Made by a program: the position numbers and the translations under genes
The notes under the pieces: model-generated
The model's input: only the letters and a program-made list of their open reading frames with translations
Databases searched by the model: none
Told to the model about the DNA's origin: nothing
Part shown: piece after piece, positions 1 to 8,413 of the stretch
How the letters are laid out: every line of letters starts with the position of its first letter
How positions within the stretch are numbered: the stretch's first letter is position 1
Origin: Clavulina sp. PMI_390
Taxonomy: Eukaryota > Basidiomycota > Agaricomycetes > Cantharellales > Hydnaceae
Reading direction: 5' to 3'
DNA length: 10,210 nucleotides
NCBI GenBank assembly: GCA_015039315.1
Contig: WIDE01000266.1
Coordinates: 7,144 to 17,353, forward strand

Positions 1-192
1 CTCACTATTCATTGCTGTATCTAGAGCTCAAACACTTGATAGCATAATTTTGCAGATACTGCTATTATACTGTACTGTATCTGAGGGTCAAATACTCTTG
101 AGATAATTAGTATCAATTAAGGGTTTCTTGATGGTATTTTTGCCCAGGATATCAATCTTTCCAGGCTGTGCTCAGCAAAACAACGCATTGCG
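1..192. other. AT-rich leader upstream of the gag remnant
   Basis: No gene is seen here. The gag frame becomes open only after a TAA at 118-120. I find no TG...CA-bounded LTR end, no recognisable tRNA-complementary primer-binding site, and no second copy of this stretch downstream. A degenerate direct repeat with 60-base spacing is visible: CTGTATCT at 15 and again at 75, each followed after a few bases by TCAAA. It may be leader or eroded LTR sequence, but the sequence alone does not show which. Confidence 0.4.
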
Positions 193-219
193 ATGAGTGG
201 AAGCCAAAAGGCTCCCCGT

Positions 220-456
220 AATGCCATGACTGGAGCACCGCTCAGTTGTGAGACCAATTCTACAACATCCATTGACGTGCATAATGCTGTGACAGGATCT
301 CCCTCTTGTTGTGAGACCAGTGCTACAACGTCCTCCAACGCTCATAATGCCGTGACAGGATCCTCTCCTCATCATGAGACCAGTGCTATGACTTCTGCAG
401 ATGCTCATAATGCCACAACAGGAACTACTCCCAGTCATGAGATCAAGGAAGCTCGC
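220..456 (+). repeat. 63-bp coding minisatellite, about 3.75 copies
   Basis: The units begin at 220, 283, 346 and 409, each encoding 21 residues in frame; the last is cut to 48 bases. Unit consensus starts NAVTG and continues with a His/Cys/Ser-rich stretch, then ETSATTS. Examples are NAVTGSPSCCETSATTSSN and NAVTGSSPHHETSAMTSAD. Because the unit is a multiple of three, copy-number change keeps the Gag frame open. The apparent reverse-strand open frames over 117-438 are shadows of this repeat. Confidence 0.9.
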
Positions 457-1935
457 AATGCTCCCTCTCCTGCAAGGAGTAATATCGCTTTGTCATCCCA
501 AAGTATAGACATGTCAACCCCCAGATCCATCCGAAGTGTGCCAGAGGGCATGCTGTGCTCAAACACAAATCTATCAGCCAGTACGGTCAAACCAGAACCT
601 CTCAATTGTACTCAACTTGCCCCAGATAGCCCTGTCAGCTGACAAATGAGCATCAGCAATGTTACGCAAGTACTAGCCCATGACCAAAGGAAACTCAGTA
701 GACACTCTGTACTTACTCCAACGCCATCCACTAATAAATCCGGTGCTCTCCCACCATTGCCTGCTTCGGCATCGGCTTCATCAACGTCATATGAATTTGT
801 GCATGGAGATTTAATAATGTCTGCACTGGCTTCAGCCTGAGAGCCGGCCAATATAACTGAGAATCACTGCATGGCAGAAATCCAAGGAATAGTTGAAGCC
901 CTTGAGGACAAAGAAAATGATTTGCTCCCTTTACTCAGTACCTTAACATTGGGCAACTTGCACTGTAAAGAATACCCTATCCGATTCCTAAAGGAATCAG
1001 GCATATCAGAAAGAAAGGGCAAAACAGTCCCTATATTTCATTTTGAAAATACATATTTGCATGTCATCAATGGCATGGCCTTAGGAATTCAAGACGTACT
1101 GAATGAGCTGTTAGCTGCGGCTGGTAAAGAGCGCAAGTTCTCTTGGGGAAGCCCTGTGGAATTCAATAACATTACATTACCCCAGATTGTCTATCACTGG
1201 TGGGAATCCGAGTCCACTTTAGCCCTAGTGGAAACTGCACTACTAAAAAGATTATACACTGCTCATTGATGCATATCAATGTTCATCACTAGTTCCAAGA
1301 ATCCCCCAAACCGAGGATTTGCTAGAATTCCCTCGCCCTCCTGGAGTAGTGGTTTGTACATTGAACGGAATGTATATGACCCATATTGACTAGCCATGGG
1401 TATACCAGCAAAATACAACCAGTTTGACAATAGGTTGGAACTGGCTGCTGGATATTATGGGCTCTTCTCAAGACCATCCTCCAGAGCTACTGCCAGCTAC
1501 ACTATTGACGATAGAGTGGACAAAATGGCCCCCATATTTGCTAAATCGTTGCCCCCCGAAGCTACTGCTTGGGAGGAAGTCCTAGAATCCTGCAACGACG
1601 TGCTTGAAGAGATCAAAGGCAGCCAAGCCTCGCCCTCACCCAGACAATCATATTCTTTTGTGCCAAATCCCGCAGCCGGACTATTTTGCGATGACACGCG
1701 TAGTGCTACGTCCCAACGGACATTATCTCACCATCAGCAAGAAGAACGAAAGGGAACACCTTCGCGACACTCTGGAAGCTCCCCTTCGAGCCCTTCCTCA
1801 AAAACGCGAACTCGTTCATCCACCTCGCGAACTGCAACAAGTTGCAGTTGTCCTTCCGGCGCCAGAGCCCCGCCTCCCCCACCTCCTAACGATCCAGAGC
1901 CAGGCGCTAGTGCTGGAAACCCTCCGCCGCCTAAA

Positions 1936-2052
1936 GGACGTCAAGGCAGAGACGGTCGACCTGGCCATCAAGGTTATCAAGGCAATGACGGTGAACCTGG
2001 CCCTCCCGGCCCTCCTGGTCCTCCCGGTCCTCCTGGCCCACCTGGGGAACCT
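1936..2052 (+). repeat. Collagen-like Gly-X-Y tract in Gag (13 triplets)
   Basis: In frame 1 glycine occurs at every third position for 39 residues. It starts GRQGRDGRPGHQG and passes into consecutive GPP triplets, and the DNA shows GGCCCTCCC/GGTCCTCCC units. A PPPPPP run and PPPPKG precede it. Similar Pro/Gly-rich tracts are known to me in Gag proteins of mushroom-forming fungi, but whether this one forms a triple helix is unknown. The frame breaks at TGA 2062, ten bases beyond the last triplet. The overlapping frame-2 open stretch (1604-2257) is a by-product of the repetitive GC-rich sequence. Confidence 0.88.
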
Positions 2053-2440
2053 ATACCAGTTTGAGAACCAGGGAATGCTCCACCCCAACAACCCATATGC
2101 GGCATATACTGGGAGGAGAAAATTCATGCGGATGACTTTCCCGAATTTGATGGATTGGCGGGATCCTATGCTACATGGGCTCTGCAAGGAGACAGCTATT
2201 GGGAATATCTCAATGCTCCTCAAAATATTGAGGCTCGTAATTGCCTTAGTTTTGTAGCCACTAGAAACTTCTCAGGGTGAGCTCAGCATTGGTGGGGAAG
2301 CCTACTGCTTCAACTATGAAACCAATGTCAAGCATCATGGCCTGAACTTAGGTGGTTTGTGCAAGACAATATATTGCCAAGCTTGTGGCTAGAAGAGCAA
2401 ACAAACAAACTAGGAAAAATGAAGTTCCAGGTTACTCGCT

Positions 2441-4561
2441 AAGGAGGAGCCAGTAGACTACTTAATAAGGAGAATGAATCATCGCAGGGTCATGTTACCC
2501 ATATTCAGCAACACAACCGAGTTTGATATTAGTGTAGAAGTCCTGGACGTCTGGGCCCATGTACCTTCAAGCTGGTCTGCATATATTGATATTAATCAAT
2601 ATGACAACATGGGAGACCTTATTGCTGCTGTGACAGACTGAGCGAGAATGCTCACTGCTGTCTCCATTGTCCCAGAGGATTTAGACGCCTTGATTGAGAA
2701 AAAATTGAATATGAGAGAAAACCGTCACTATTGACGGCAAGCAAACCTGGCCAAAGAGATGCCTTCCATAATGGAAGAACCATCGACTGGTGACTTAACC
2801 CCGGAAGAGGAAGCAGATGAACTACTTGTGCATACTGCTTCAACAAATCCTACCCCTTGAACTGCGGGAAATTTCCAATACCCTCTAGCAGAAAATTATT
2901 CCAGGAAAACACCGCCCAGACCGTGTTGTCATTGTGGTAGCCCGCGTCACTATGATCCTGATTGCAAATCTTGGCGCAAACTACGGAAAAACCCTAATGA
3001 CCAAGGGAAAATTCCTCAAGGAAAAGCGGCAGAGGCTTACAATTGCACATGCGTTAGTATGTTACAAAATGACGACAAAGCCCACACTTCCTACCAGGAA
3101 GCCTTCTCCTTATTAGTCACCTATCCAGAAGACGCGTCGTCATCCGTTTTCATAGCCAAACTAAACCTGAGTGACAAGCAAGCACCTTCATTATGACTAA
3201 ACGAAAACAAGCCTGACCTAGTAGAGAGCTCATGGGATGCTCTACTAGTGAATCAGGAGTTATTGGACTCAGGAAAGGAAGCTCCCGCCTATGAAGGTGA
3301 ATTTGAGCCCCCTCCCTGCTATACTACGGAACCCGGAGAAGCCATGGTTGGCATAGACTCCCTGAAATTTGCCTGCACCTTAAATAGCACAGGAGGGCAC
3401 GAGTTCACCGCTATTGGCGACACGGGAGCTGGACCTACCCTCATATCTGAGAAATTCGCCATTGAAAGGCTCGCAAATGCGCCTCGGCAAACAGGTTGCA
3501 CTTTGGTATTGACTCAAGTGTCAGGGAAACTAAATTGTAATCAGTATGTAGAAATTGATCTACTATTCCAAAGCCAATTAGGACCTGTGCGGCTCAAAGG
3601 CATAGAAGCCTATGTCATTCAGGACATGAAAGCCAACCTCCTAATTGGCGAGGATACTCAACGTAAATGGAGGGTAAACACTCTCAGGAAGAATAACAAA
3701 ACCTACTGGCAATTTGACCAGCACCCACACCTCGTGAAAGCCTCGCCAGGACCTGCAGCAAAAGAAGCATTCACCGTTGAATGGGCCACCCCCAAGGAAA
3801 CGGAAGCCAGCTTCCATTTAGCAGAACACAGAAACCCAATAGAAACAACGTGGGCAGTGGCTGCAGCCCAAAAGCTAGATATTCAACCAAATAGCATAGC
3901 TACTATTCTAGCTTCCACACCTGAACCCCTACCCAACGGCACTTACTTCATTGACGGCAGAAATCTAGGGGAGGAAGATGAGCCATTTATTGCAGTAGCT
4001 AGCGGGATATTACAACCCGATCAAAATAAACAGTTCCTTGTAAAGATTTCTAACGTCTCAGAAGAAATCATCACCATTCCCGCACATCAGAACTTGGGAA
4101 CAATTTACATAGCTCAGAACGAACTACAACCTGCACAAGAACTAACGCCGCCTCAGAGAAAGGAATATGACGCTCACGCAGTGCAAGTTCAATCTCTCTT
4201 GGCAACTATGAGCGCTGAAGGACAGGAACTCCCTCAGGAAGGTCCAAACCCATGGACAGAGGGCGGAGTAGCGACCAATGCCAAAGATGAGCACCCCGGA
4301 ATGGGCTACGGACCCAATTCAGCGGATCCGGGACCTGACCCAGACGAATATTTCTCGTCAAAGCAACTTAGAGAGTTCATCGACGTAGACCCCTCACTGG
4401 CAAAAGACATGAGAAACAAGATGTACCAAGTAGTCGAGCAGAATAAAATAGCATTTGGTTTTGATGGTCGATTGGGGCAATTAGAAGCCCAAGTCCACAT
4501 CAATGTAATGCCCGGCACTCGGCCTTACTGCCGTATCATGCCTCACCAGCAAACTGAGATA
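2441..4561 (+). pseudogene. Gag C-terminus, zinc knuckle, aspartic protease and start of RT (frame 2)
   Basis: Frame 2 continues the polyprotein after the indel near 2420-2440. It first gives a Gag-like stretch (KEEPVDYLIRRMNHRR, then VWAHVPSSWSAYID), then a CCHC knuckle, then a retropepsin: AIGDTGAGPTLIS holds the catalytic Asp-Thr-Gly at 3419-3427, and LLIGED at 3638-3655 matches the second conserved protease motif. Bases 3900-4130 encode a beta-rich linker of unclear fold. RT begins near 4450 (AFGFDGRLG, then RPYCRIMPHQQTE). In-frame TGAs at 2639, 2732, 2858 and 3194 break it; there is no TAA or TAG until 4562, which follows a one-base loss. The stretch open from 3248 begins at a GTG inside the polyprotein and is not an independent gene. 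Confidence 0.88.
2924..2965 (+). other. CCHC zinc knuckle of Gag nucleocapsid
   Basis: Frame 2 reads CCHCGSPRHYDPDC, an exact C-X2-C-X4-H-X4-C spacing with all four zinc ligands intact. In the family this nucleocapsid knuckle binds element RNA. It lies where expected, between the capsid region and the protease, which supports treating frames 1 and 2 as one original gag-pol. Confidence 0.93.
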
Positions 4562-5255
4562 TAATAGACAAGCAAATTGATGCTTGGCTTGAGCAGGACG
4601 TAATCGAAGAAAGCAAGAGCCCTTGGGCTGCTCCTATTCTTATAGTACACAGAAATGGAAAAGCACGACTATGCGTGGATTACCGGAGGCTAAATCAAGC
4701 CACAATTGCCGATCAGTACCCAATCCCCAAACAAGCGGATATACTGAACGCCGTTTCAGGCGCACAATACCTGTCAGCATTCGATGCGCTGTCAGGATTC
4801 ACTCAAATGGAATTTGATAAGGATTCTAGACCATTATCTGCTTTTCGAACCCATAGAGGTCTACACCAGTTCAAACGTATGCCATTTGGGTTAAGAAATG
4901 GACCGCCCGAATTTCAAAGAACCATGCAATCTATCCTAGCCCCATACCTATGGACGTTTTCACTAGTCTACATTGATGACATCATTGTGTATTCTAAGTC
5001 ATGGAAGGAGCATCTAATGCATGTGGACCAAGTACTACAAGCTGTAGCAAAAGCGGGCTTAACCTTGTCTCCTCCAAAATGCCATCTTGGGTATCAAAGC
5101 ATAGCACTACTAGGACGTAAAGTGTCGCGATTAGGGTTGTCCACCCAGAGTGAAAAGCTACAAGCCATGTGGAACATTAAACAACCTGCTAACGCGAAGG
5201 AGTTACAAATGTTCCTAGGGCTAGCCGTTTATTTCGCCGCATACATAGCTTATTT
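4558..5255 (+). pseudogene. Reverse transcriptase core (frame 1 segment)
   Basis: Frame 1 opens after a TGA at 4555 and carries the main RT domain without a stop. SPWAAPILIVHRNGKARLC and VDYRRLNQAT match the fingers region, FDALSGFTQM holds the first catalytic Asp (codon 4783), RMPFGLRNGPPEFQRTM is the conserved B motif, and VYIDDIIVYS holds the YIDD catalytic pair (4969-4980). MFLGLAVYF begins the connection to RNase H. All three catalytic aspartates are present. The segment joins frame 2 through a one-base loss at about 4558-4561 and leaves for frame 3 through another at a T run (about 5251-5256). Neither junction shows a heptanucleotide slippery site and both lie inside conserved RT/RNase H sequence, so these are mutations and not programmed shifts. 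Residues read in frame 1 after 5256 are out of frame. Confidence 0.93.
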
Positions 5256-6113
5256 TCCTGGATGGCTACTCCGCTCTTCTGCCTCCTTTGAAAGGACGTG
5301 TTGTATCAATGGACGGATGAGCATAACCAATGTTTTGAACTAATCAAGTTCTCCCTCATGTCAGCGCCCGTCAGAGCACATCCAGAAGTGGGCAAACCTT
5401 ATCGGTTATACACAGACGCATCAGACTACGCGATAGCGGGTGCCCTGCAGCAAGTTCAGGAGATAGCAGCGCGCGACTTGAGAGGAACCTCAGCGTATCA
5501 AAAAATCAAGGCAGCTCATGCTAACGGGGCTTCTGTTCCAAACCTAGTAGTCAAAATGTCGCAAGAACATGACGATCGACGACCTCTCCCACAATGGAGC
5601 GCGGATTGGGAGGACACTCTCATCCCTGTTGAGCAAGTCATAGCGTGCTGGAGCAGAACCCTCTTATCAGCTGAGACACGTTACTCCGCTACCAAACAAG
5701 AAGCTTTAGCCGTAAAAGATTGCTTAGTTAAATTCATGGTTTTCCTAGAAGGAGAACGCTTCTTGCTGATCACGGATCACGCTGCTCTCACATGGGCAAA
5801 GACATATGAACACTCAAATCGTCGGCTGGCGTCTTGGGGACTAGTTCTAGCTGCGTTCCCGCTAATGACAATTGTGCATCGACCTGGTTGAGTGCACTCT
5901 AATGCGGACCCGTTGTCTTGATTGCCAACACTACCCCCTTACATATTGCCCGAGTGTAATGACCTCCCTGTAGAGGGCTTTGACAGCAAGTACATACGGA
6001 TGCAACAGCAATGGAATAGATTCATCGCTTTGCAAGAAAGCGTGCTCGTCTTGGGTGTGGCTGTTGTCACTCGAGCGCGTGTGTATAGTTGTTTCCCGGA
6101 GATTTGGTTTTGA
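5253..6113 (+). pseudogene. RNase H and post-RNase H linker (frame 3 segment)
   Basis: Frame 3 continues the RT connection (FSWMATPLFCLL, TGA at 5289, KDVLYQWTDEH) into RNase H. LYTDASDYAIAGAL holds the first catalytic Asp (codon 5415), ETRYSATKQEALAV the Glu (5700) and LLITDHAALTW the second Asp (5775). The tail reads HRPG, TGA 5889, VHSNADPLS, TGA 5919, LPTLPPY. Related elements have Arg at both TGA positions. About 95 codons separate the first Asp from the Glu, against roughly 45 in many gypsy RNases H, so there is an insertion of about 50 residues. After 5922 the linker (LPVEGFDSKYIRMQQQWNRF) leads into the 20-bp repeat, where another TGA occurs at 6111. No zinc-binding or DDE integrase domain follows. 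The frame-3 read starting at 5298 begins at GTG inside the domain. Confidence 0.92.
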
Positions 6114-6182
6114 TTCCCGGAGATGGGTATTGATCCCCGGAGCAAGGTATTGATTCCCGGAGGGAGGTCTGATTCCCCTTAG
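6090..6182 (+). repeat. 20-bp tandem array at the 3' end of the pol remnant
   Basis: Four head-to-tail units start at 6090 (21 bases), 6111, 6131 and 6151, followed by a partial copy from 6171. The consensus is TGATTCCCGGAG followed by a variable middle and GGTAT. The array begins inside the pol frame and ends with the frame at TAG 6180. It marks the point where recognisable retrotransposon sequence stops. Confidence 0.85.
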
Positions 6183-6358
6183 CTGCAGTGTTTTGCTTTT
6201 ATCTCTGTCATTTCTATAGCTATTGGAAAATGGTTTGCAGATCCTGGAACTAGATTTTTTTCTCTATTGAATTGTGTGTTTATTTGTTTACTTTTGTTTG
6301 TTCCATAATGCGTAGTGCCAAATGCATGTCATTGGACACTAGACTACATCTGGCATAG
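6183..6358. other. T-rich spacer, no gene seen
   Basis: This short T-rich stretch (runs such as TTTTTTTCTC, and TTTGTTTACTTTTGTTTG) lies between the tandem array and the next open frame. I see no integrase, LTR end or polypurine tract that could be defended. Confidence 0.5.
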
Positions 6359-6643
6359 GATTCAAATGTATGTTTACTTCTGTTTACATGGAGGGTCAGC
6401 CATCACTTTATCTCACACTTATTCTCCAACAATGATGATGTTTGGGCAACGGGACAGACGCGCTACTACGTGGGACACATCCCCTTGCTACATGATGTAC
6501 TCCCCAGGCCATCCGCCCCAAAAGTTTACGGGAAGCTCGCTCAAACACTCCATACCGCTTCCATCCATCTTGCCGGCCGTATATGGGGGCAGACGGCTCG
6601 AATCCAACTCCCTCCTCTTACGAACGATTCCTGCTTTGATTGA
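6359..6643 (+). pseudogene. Unrecognised open fragment in a CpG-rich island
   Basis: Frame 2 is open from a TAG at 6356 to TGA at 6641, 94 codons, with no ATG near the beginning. Its second half reads like folded protein: WATGQTRYYVGHIPLLHDVL, then YGKLAQTLHTAS and LAGRIWGQTARIQL. Bases 6440-6640 are rich in CpG, unlike the CpG-poor DNA on the 3' side. An alternative frame-3 read (6315-6656) covers the same DNA but gives a less protein-like, Ser/Pro-rich sequence. I do not recognise a family. It may be the 3' end of a gene or of another mobile element; T-rich sequence after 6643 would suit a 3' untranslated region. Confidence 0.3.
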
Positions 6644-7099
6644 TTCCTTTCTTTGACATTAGTCATGCATTCCGTCTGTTTTCCTTCCTTTATTTGTTCC
6701 CAGTTTCTTTCTCCTATCAGTGACGTGGTTCATAGTTTTCTGTGTACCTTAGTTAGCTTTGCTTTTGGAGTCAGCCGAATTCATTGTTGTTCTTTGCATT
6801 CTGACCTTGAGGATATAGGGAAAGCATGTTATATTGACAGAGTACATAATAATTAAGCAGATGGCCAGGCTCTGCACAAACTATTGCAGCAATGGAGTTT
6901 TGTAAACAAGGCAGCATTGCCATGATTCCTTTAAGATTTCATACCAGAGGGCATGAGAATGGAAGACATATATTAATATGGCTCACAGAGTAGGCTTCTT
7001 ACATGTTCAGCTCGGCACTAACAGCAACAAATAACACCTCAGAGCTCTCACTTAGCTCAGCAACTTGCAGACACCCTCATACATAGGATCATGACAAGA
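6644..7099. other. No gene seen
   Basis: Pyrimidine-rich at first (6660-6720), then AT-rich. Open frames here are short and unlike proteins. No repeat, RNA gene or clear regulatory motif could be supported. Confidence 0.5.
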
Positions 7100-7159
7100 T
7101 CAGCTGTTCACAAGGGACACATCTTGCCAATTTGATAATCATAGCTGACCTTTCAAATG

Positions 7160-7976
7160 TCACACATGAAGATTGCCTCCAGTTTGCCACATTCCAAAGT
7201 GCTGAAAAGAATGTATAAGCCTCCTAGCATCCAGGAATTGTTGGTCAGACGAGTCTCTAGAGTAATACCTGCCCACTCTTAGTCCCAGATAGTATGTCAA
7301 ACTGGCTTCCATCTGGTGCTGACATTGGTGGGGATAGCAATTGATGCTTGGACATGAGGTATGTTGCCAGCCTAGGTGGGTCACTCATATCTGGTTGATC
7401 AAAGTGAAATAATGCCAGTGGAGCAAATATAAAGGGTGAGGTCTTCAAATGAGTGTAAAACTGTTTAGGAAGTGCCACAAGCAGAGTGTTCACCAATAAT
7501 TCTGTCTATATCAATGCTTTCCTTTGGCCCTTTCACTCATATCTTCAATAAACAGAGTGGCCCACTGTAGAGCCTCAATCTAATCTTTGATAAGATATTG
7601 CATCCTTCTTTGACTTCTGGCTCTGAATAGGCAGCAGAGGTGAGCTGAAGCACAGCAACATATTTGATAGTAGCAAACCCAAAATTTTGCTTAGAAAAGA
7701 TCCCTCAGATCTCTTTTTCCATGGTTAATCCAAAGAACTTGGTATGGCTGCAAATTTCTCTGACTTGCTACAAAGCTAGCCAGAAGCTATCACCCTTGAC
7801 CAAAAATGGAATCCCCAAACAATCCATTGAGTTTTCTTCATCTTGAAGAACCTCTTAAAGGCCCTGTGAGGTTTGGTGAATGGAATAATTCAGTGTCCAG
7901 CTGAATCTCGTTCCTTGAAAGTCAACCATATGAGATCTAGAAGCAATTTGGCAGCATTGTATAAGGAAGGATATTA
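7160..7976 (-). pseudogene. Frame-jumping coding remnants of unknown gene, reverse strand
   Basis: Reading the - strand from 7976 downwards, protein-like stretches appear but change frame every 20-80 codons and are broken by stops. Examples are HMVDFQGTRFSWTLNYSIHQ (about 7930-7870), FATIKYVAVLQLTSAAYSEP (about 7680-7620), IEALQWATLFIEDMSERAKG (about 7580-7520), LVNTLLVALPKQFYTHLKTS (from 7496) and SSDQQFLDARRLIHSFQHFG (about 7250-7190). I recognise no family. Either introns plus frameshifts break a real gene, or this is an eroded mobile element. The + strand over the same bases shows only one 60-codon open stretch (7664-7846), which is not protein-like. Confidence is low because each stretch alone could be chance. 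Confidence 0.28.
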
Positions 7977-8053
7977 GGGGCATTGCAATTTGCATGCCCA
8001 TGTTGCAATTTGTGTACACAAAAAATATACACAAAATCTGTCCCCTCTTTTCT
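7977..8053 (+). repeat. Left terminal inverted repeat of the 961-bp element
   Basis: Pairs base for base with 8937-8861. It contains two copies of TTGCAATTTG 20 bases apart (7983 and 8003) and the perfect 14-base palindrome TTTGTGTACACAAA at 8009-8022, a plausible transposase-binding site. Similarity drops sharply after 8053. Confidence 0.92.
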
Positions 8054-8413
8054 TGGCAGCCAGGACACGCATACTGTACTAGTACCAGTTTATAGGAATA
8101 ACTTCGGTGTATTCAACGTTCTGCATTAAAAAATAAATAAATGCTACCTATTCTTTATGCACAATGGGATGTTAGTCATGACATCATGGAACAACACAGG
8201 ACATTGAGGTTCCTATGGTTAGAGCTTTACACCCGGTCAAGGCATATATCATTCAAGATAATATTTTAGCACTCTCAGTGAGTGTAAGACGTGTTCTTAG
8301 AATAGATCCCTAAGTGAAATACAATTGAGAAGACAGATGTCAATCAAGAATTGCCAGGAGTGATTTGCCACGTGCTTTGACATTGATTGTCGATTTGAGA
8401 TAAGATTGCCTAG

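Larger units (their letters stand above)
193..2440 (+). pseudogene. Gag remnant, N-terminal extension and capsid-like region (frame 1)
   Basis: Frame 1 stays open from 121 to 2440 except for TGA codons at 640, 838, 1267, 1387, 2062, 2278 and 2317, so this was one reading frame and not several small genes. Residues 1-150 are Ser/Thr-rich and hold the 63-bp repeat. Bases 871-1266 encode a more globular-looking stretch (NLHCKEYPIRFLKESG, LPQIVYHWWESES) that I do not recognise. Bases 1690-1935 are Ser/Arg/Pro-rich, followed by Gly-X-Y triplets at 1936-2052. Bases 2095-2440 look like a retrotransposon Gag capsid segment: DDFPEFDG, then FSG-stop-AQHWW, where related Gags have a Gly-Arg-Ala...W pattern. 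Roughly 620 codons precede the capsid-like part, which is long for Gag. The frame ends at TAA 2440, just past an indel that moves the gene to frame 2. Confidence 0.75.
193..6182 (+). mobile_element. Decayed Ty3/gypsy-type LTR retrotransposon, internal region without integrase
   Basis: One long gag-pol gene can be followed on the + strand. The order is long Gag N-terminus, collagen-like tract, capsid-like segment, CCHC zinc knuckle (2924-2965), aspartic protease (DTG at 3419-3427), reverse transcriptase (YIDD at 4969-4980) and RNase H (catalytic D, E and D codons at 5415, 5700 and 5775). In the known family, Gag forms the particle, protease matures it, and RT plus RNase H copy the RNA to DNA. 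The usual next domain, integrase, is missing, and no flanking LTRs are visible in the window. Three frame changes (about 2420-2440, 4558-4561 and 5251-5256) and 15 in-frame TGA codons make it non-functional. The start at 193 is the first ATG after the upstream TAA. The true element ends are unknown. Confidence 0.93.

Noticed and set aside
220..456. CRISPR array
   Set aside because: The repeats are contiguous 63-bp coding units without spacers.
646..840. Separate small gene of 64 codons
   Set aside because: It lies in the same frame as 193-642 and 871-1269, separated only by TGA codons, so it is part of the broken Gag.
1604..2257. 217-codon frame-2 open reading frame over the collagen-like tract
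   Set aside because: Frame 1 gives the regular Gly-X-Y pattern and continues the upstream and downstream Gag; the frame-2 run owes its openness to GC-rich repetitive sequence.
4555..4564. Programmed ribosomal frameshift between protease and RT
   Set aside because: There is no slippery heptamer, and the change lies inside the RT fingers, so a one-base loss is the better explanation.
6183..7160. Integrase or 3' LTR of the retrotransposon
   Set aside because: I looked for HHCC and DDE motifs, for the leader sequence repeated, and for a polypurine tract; none was found.
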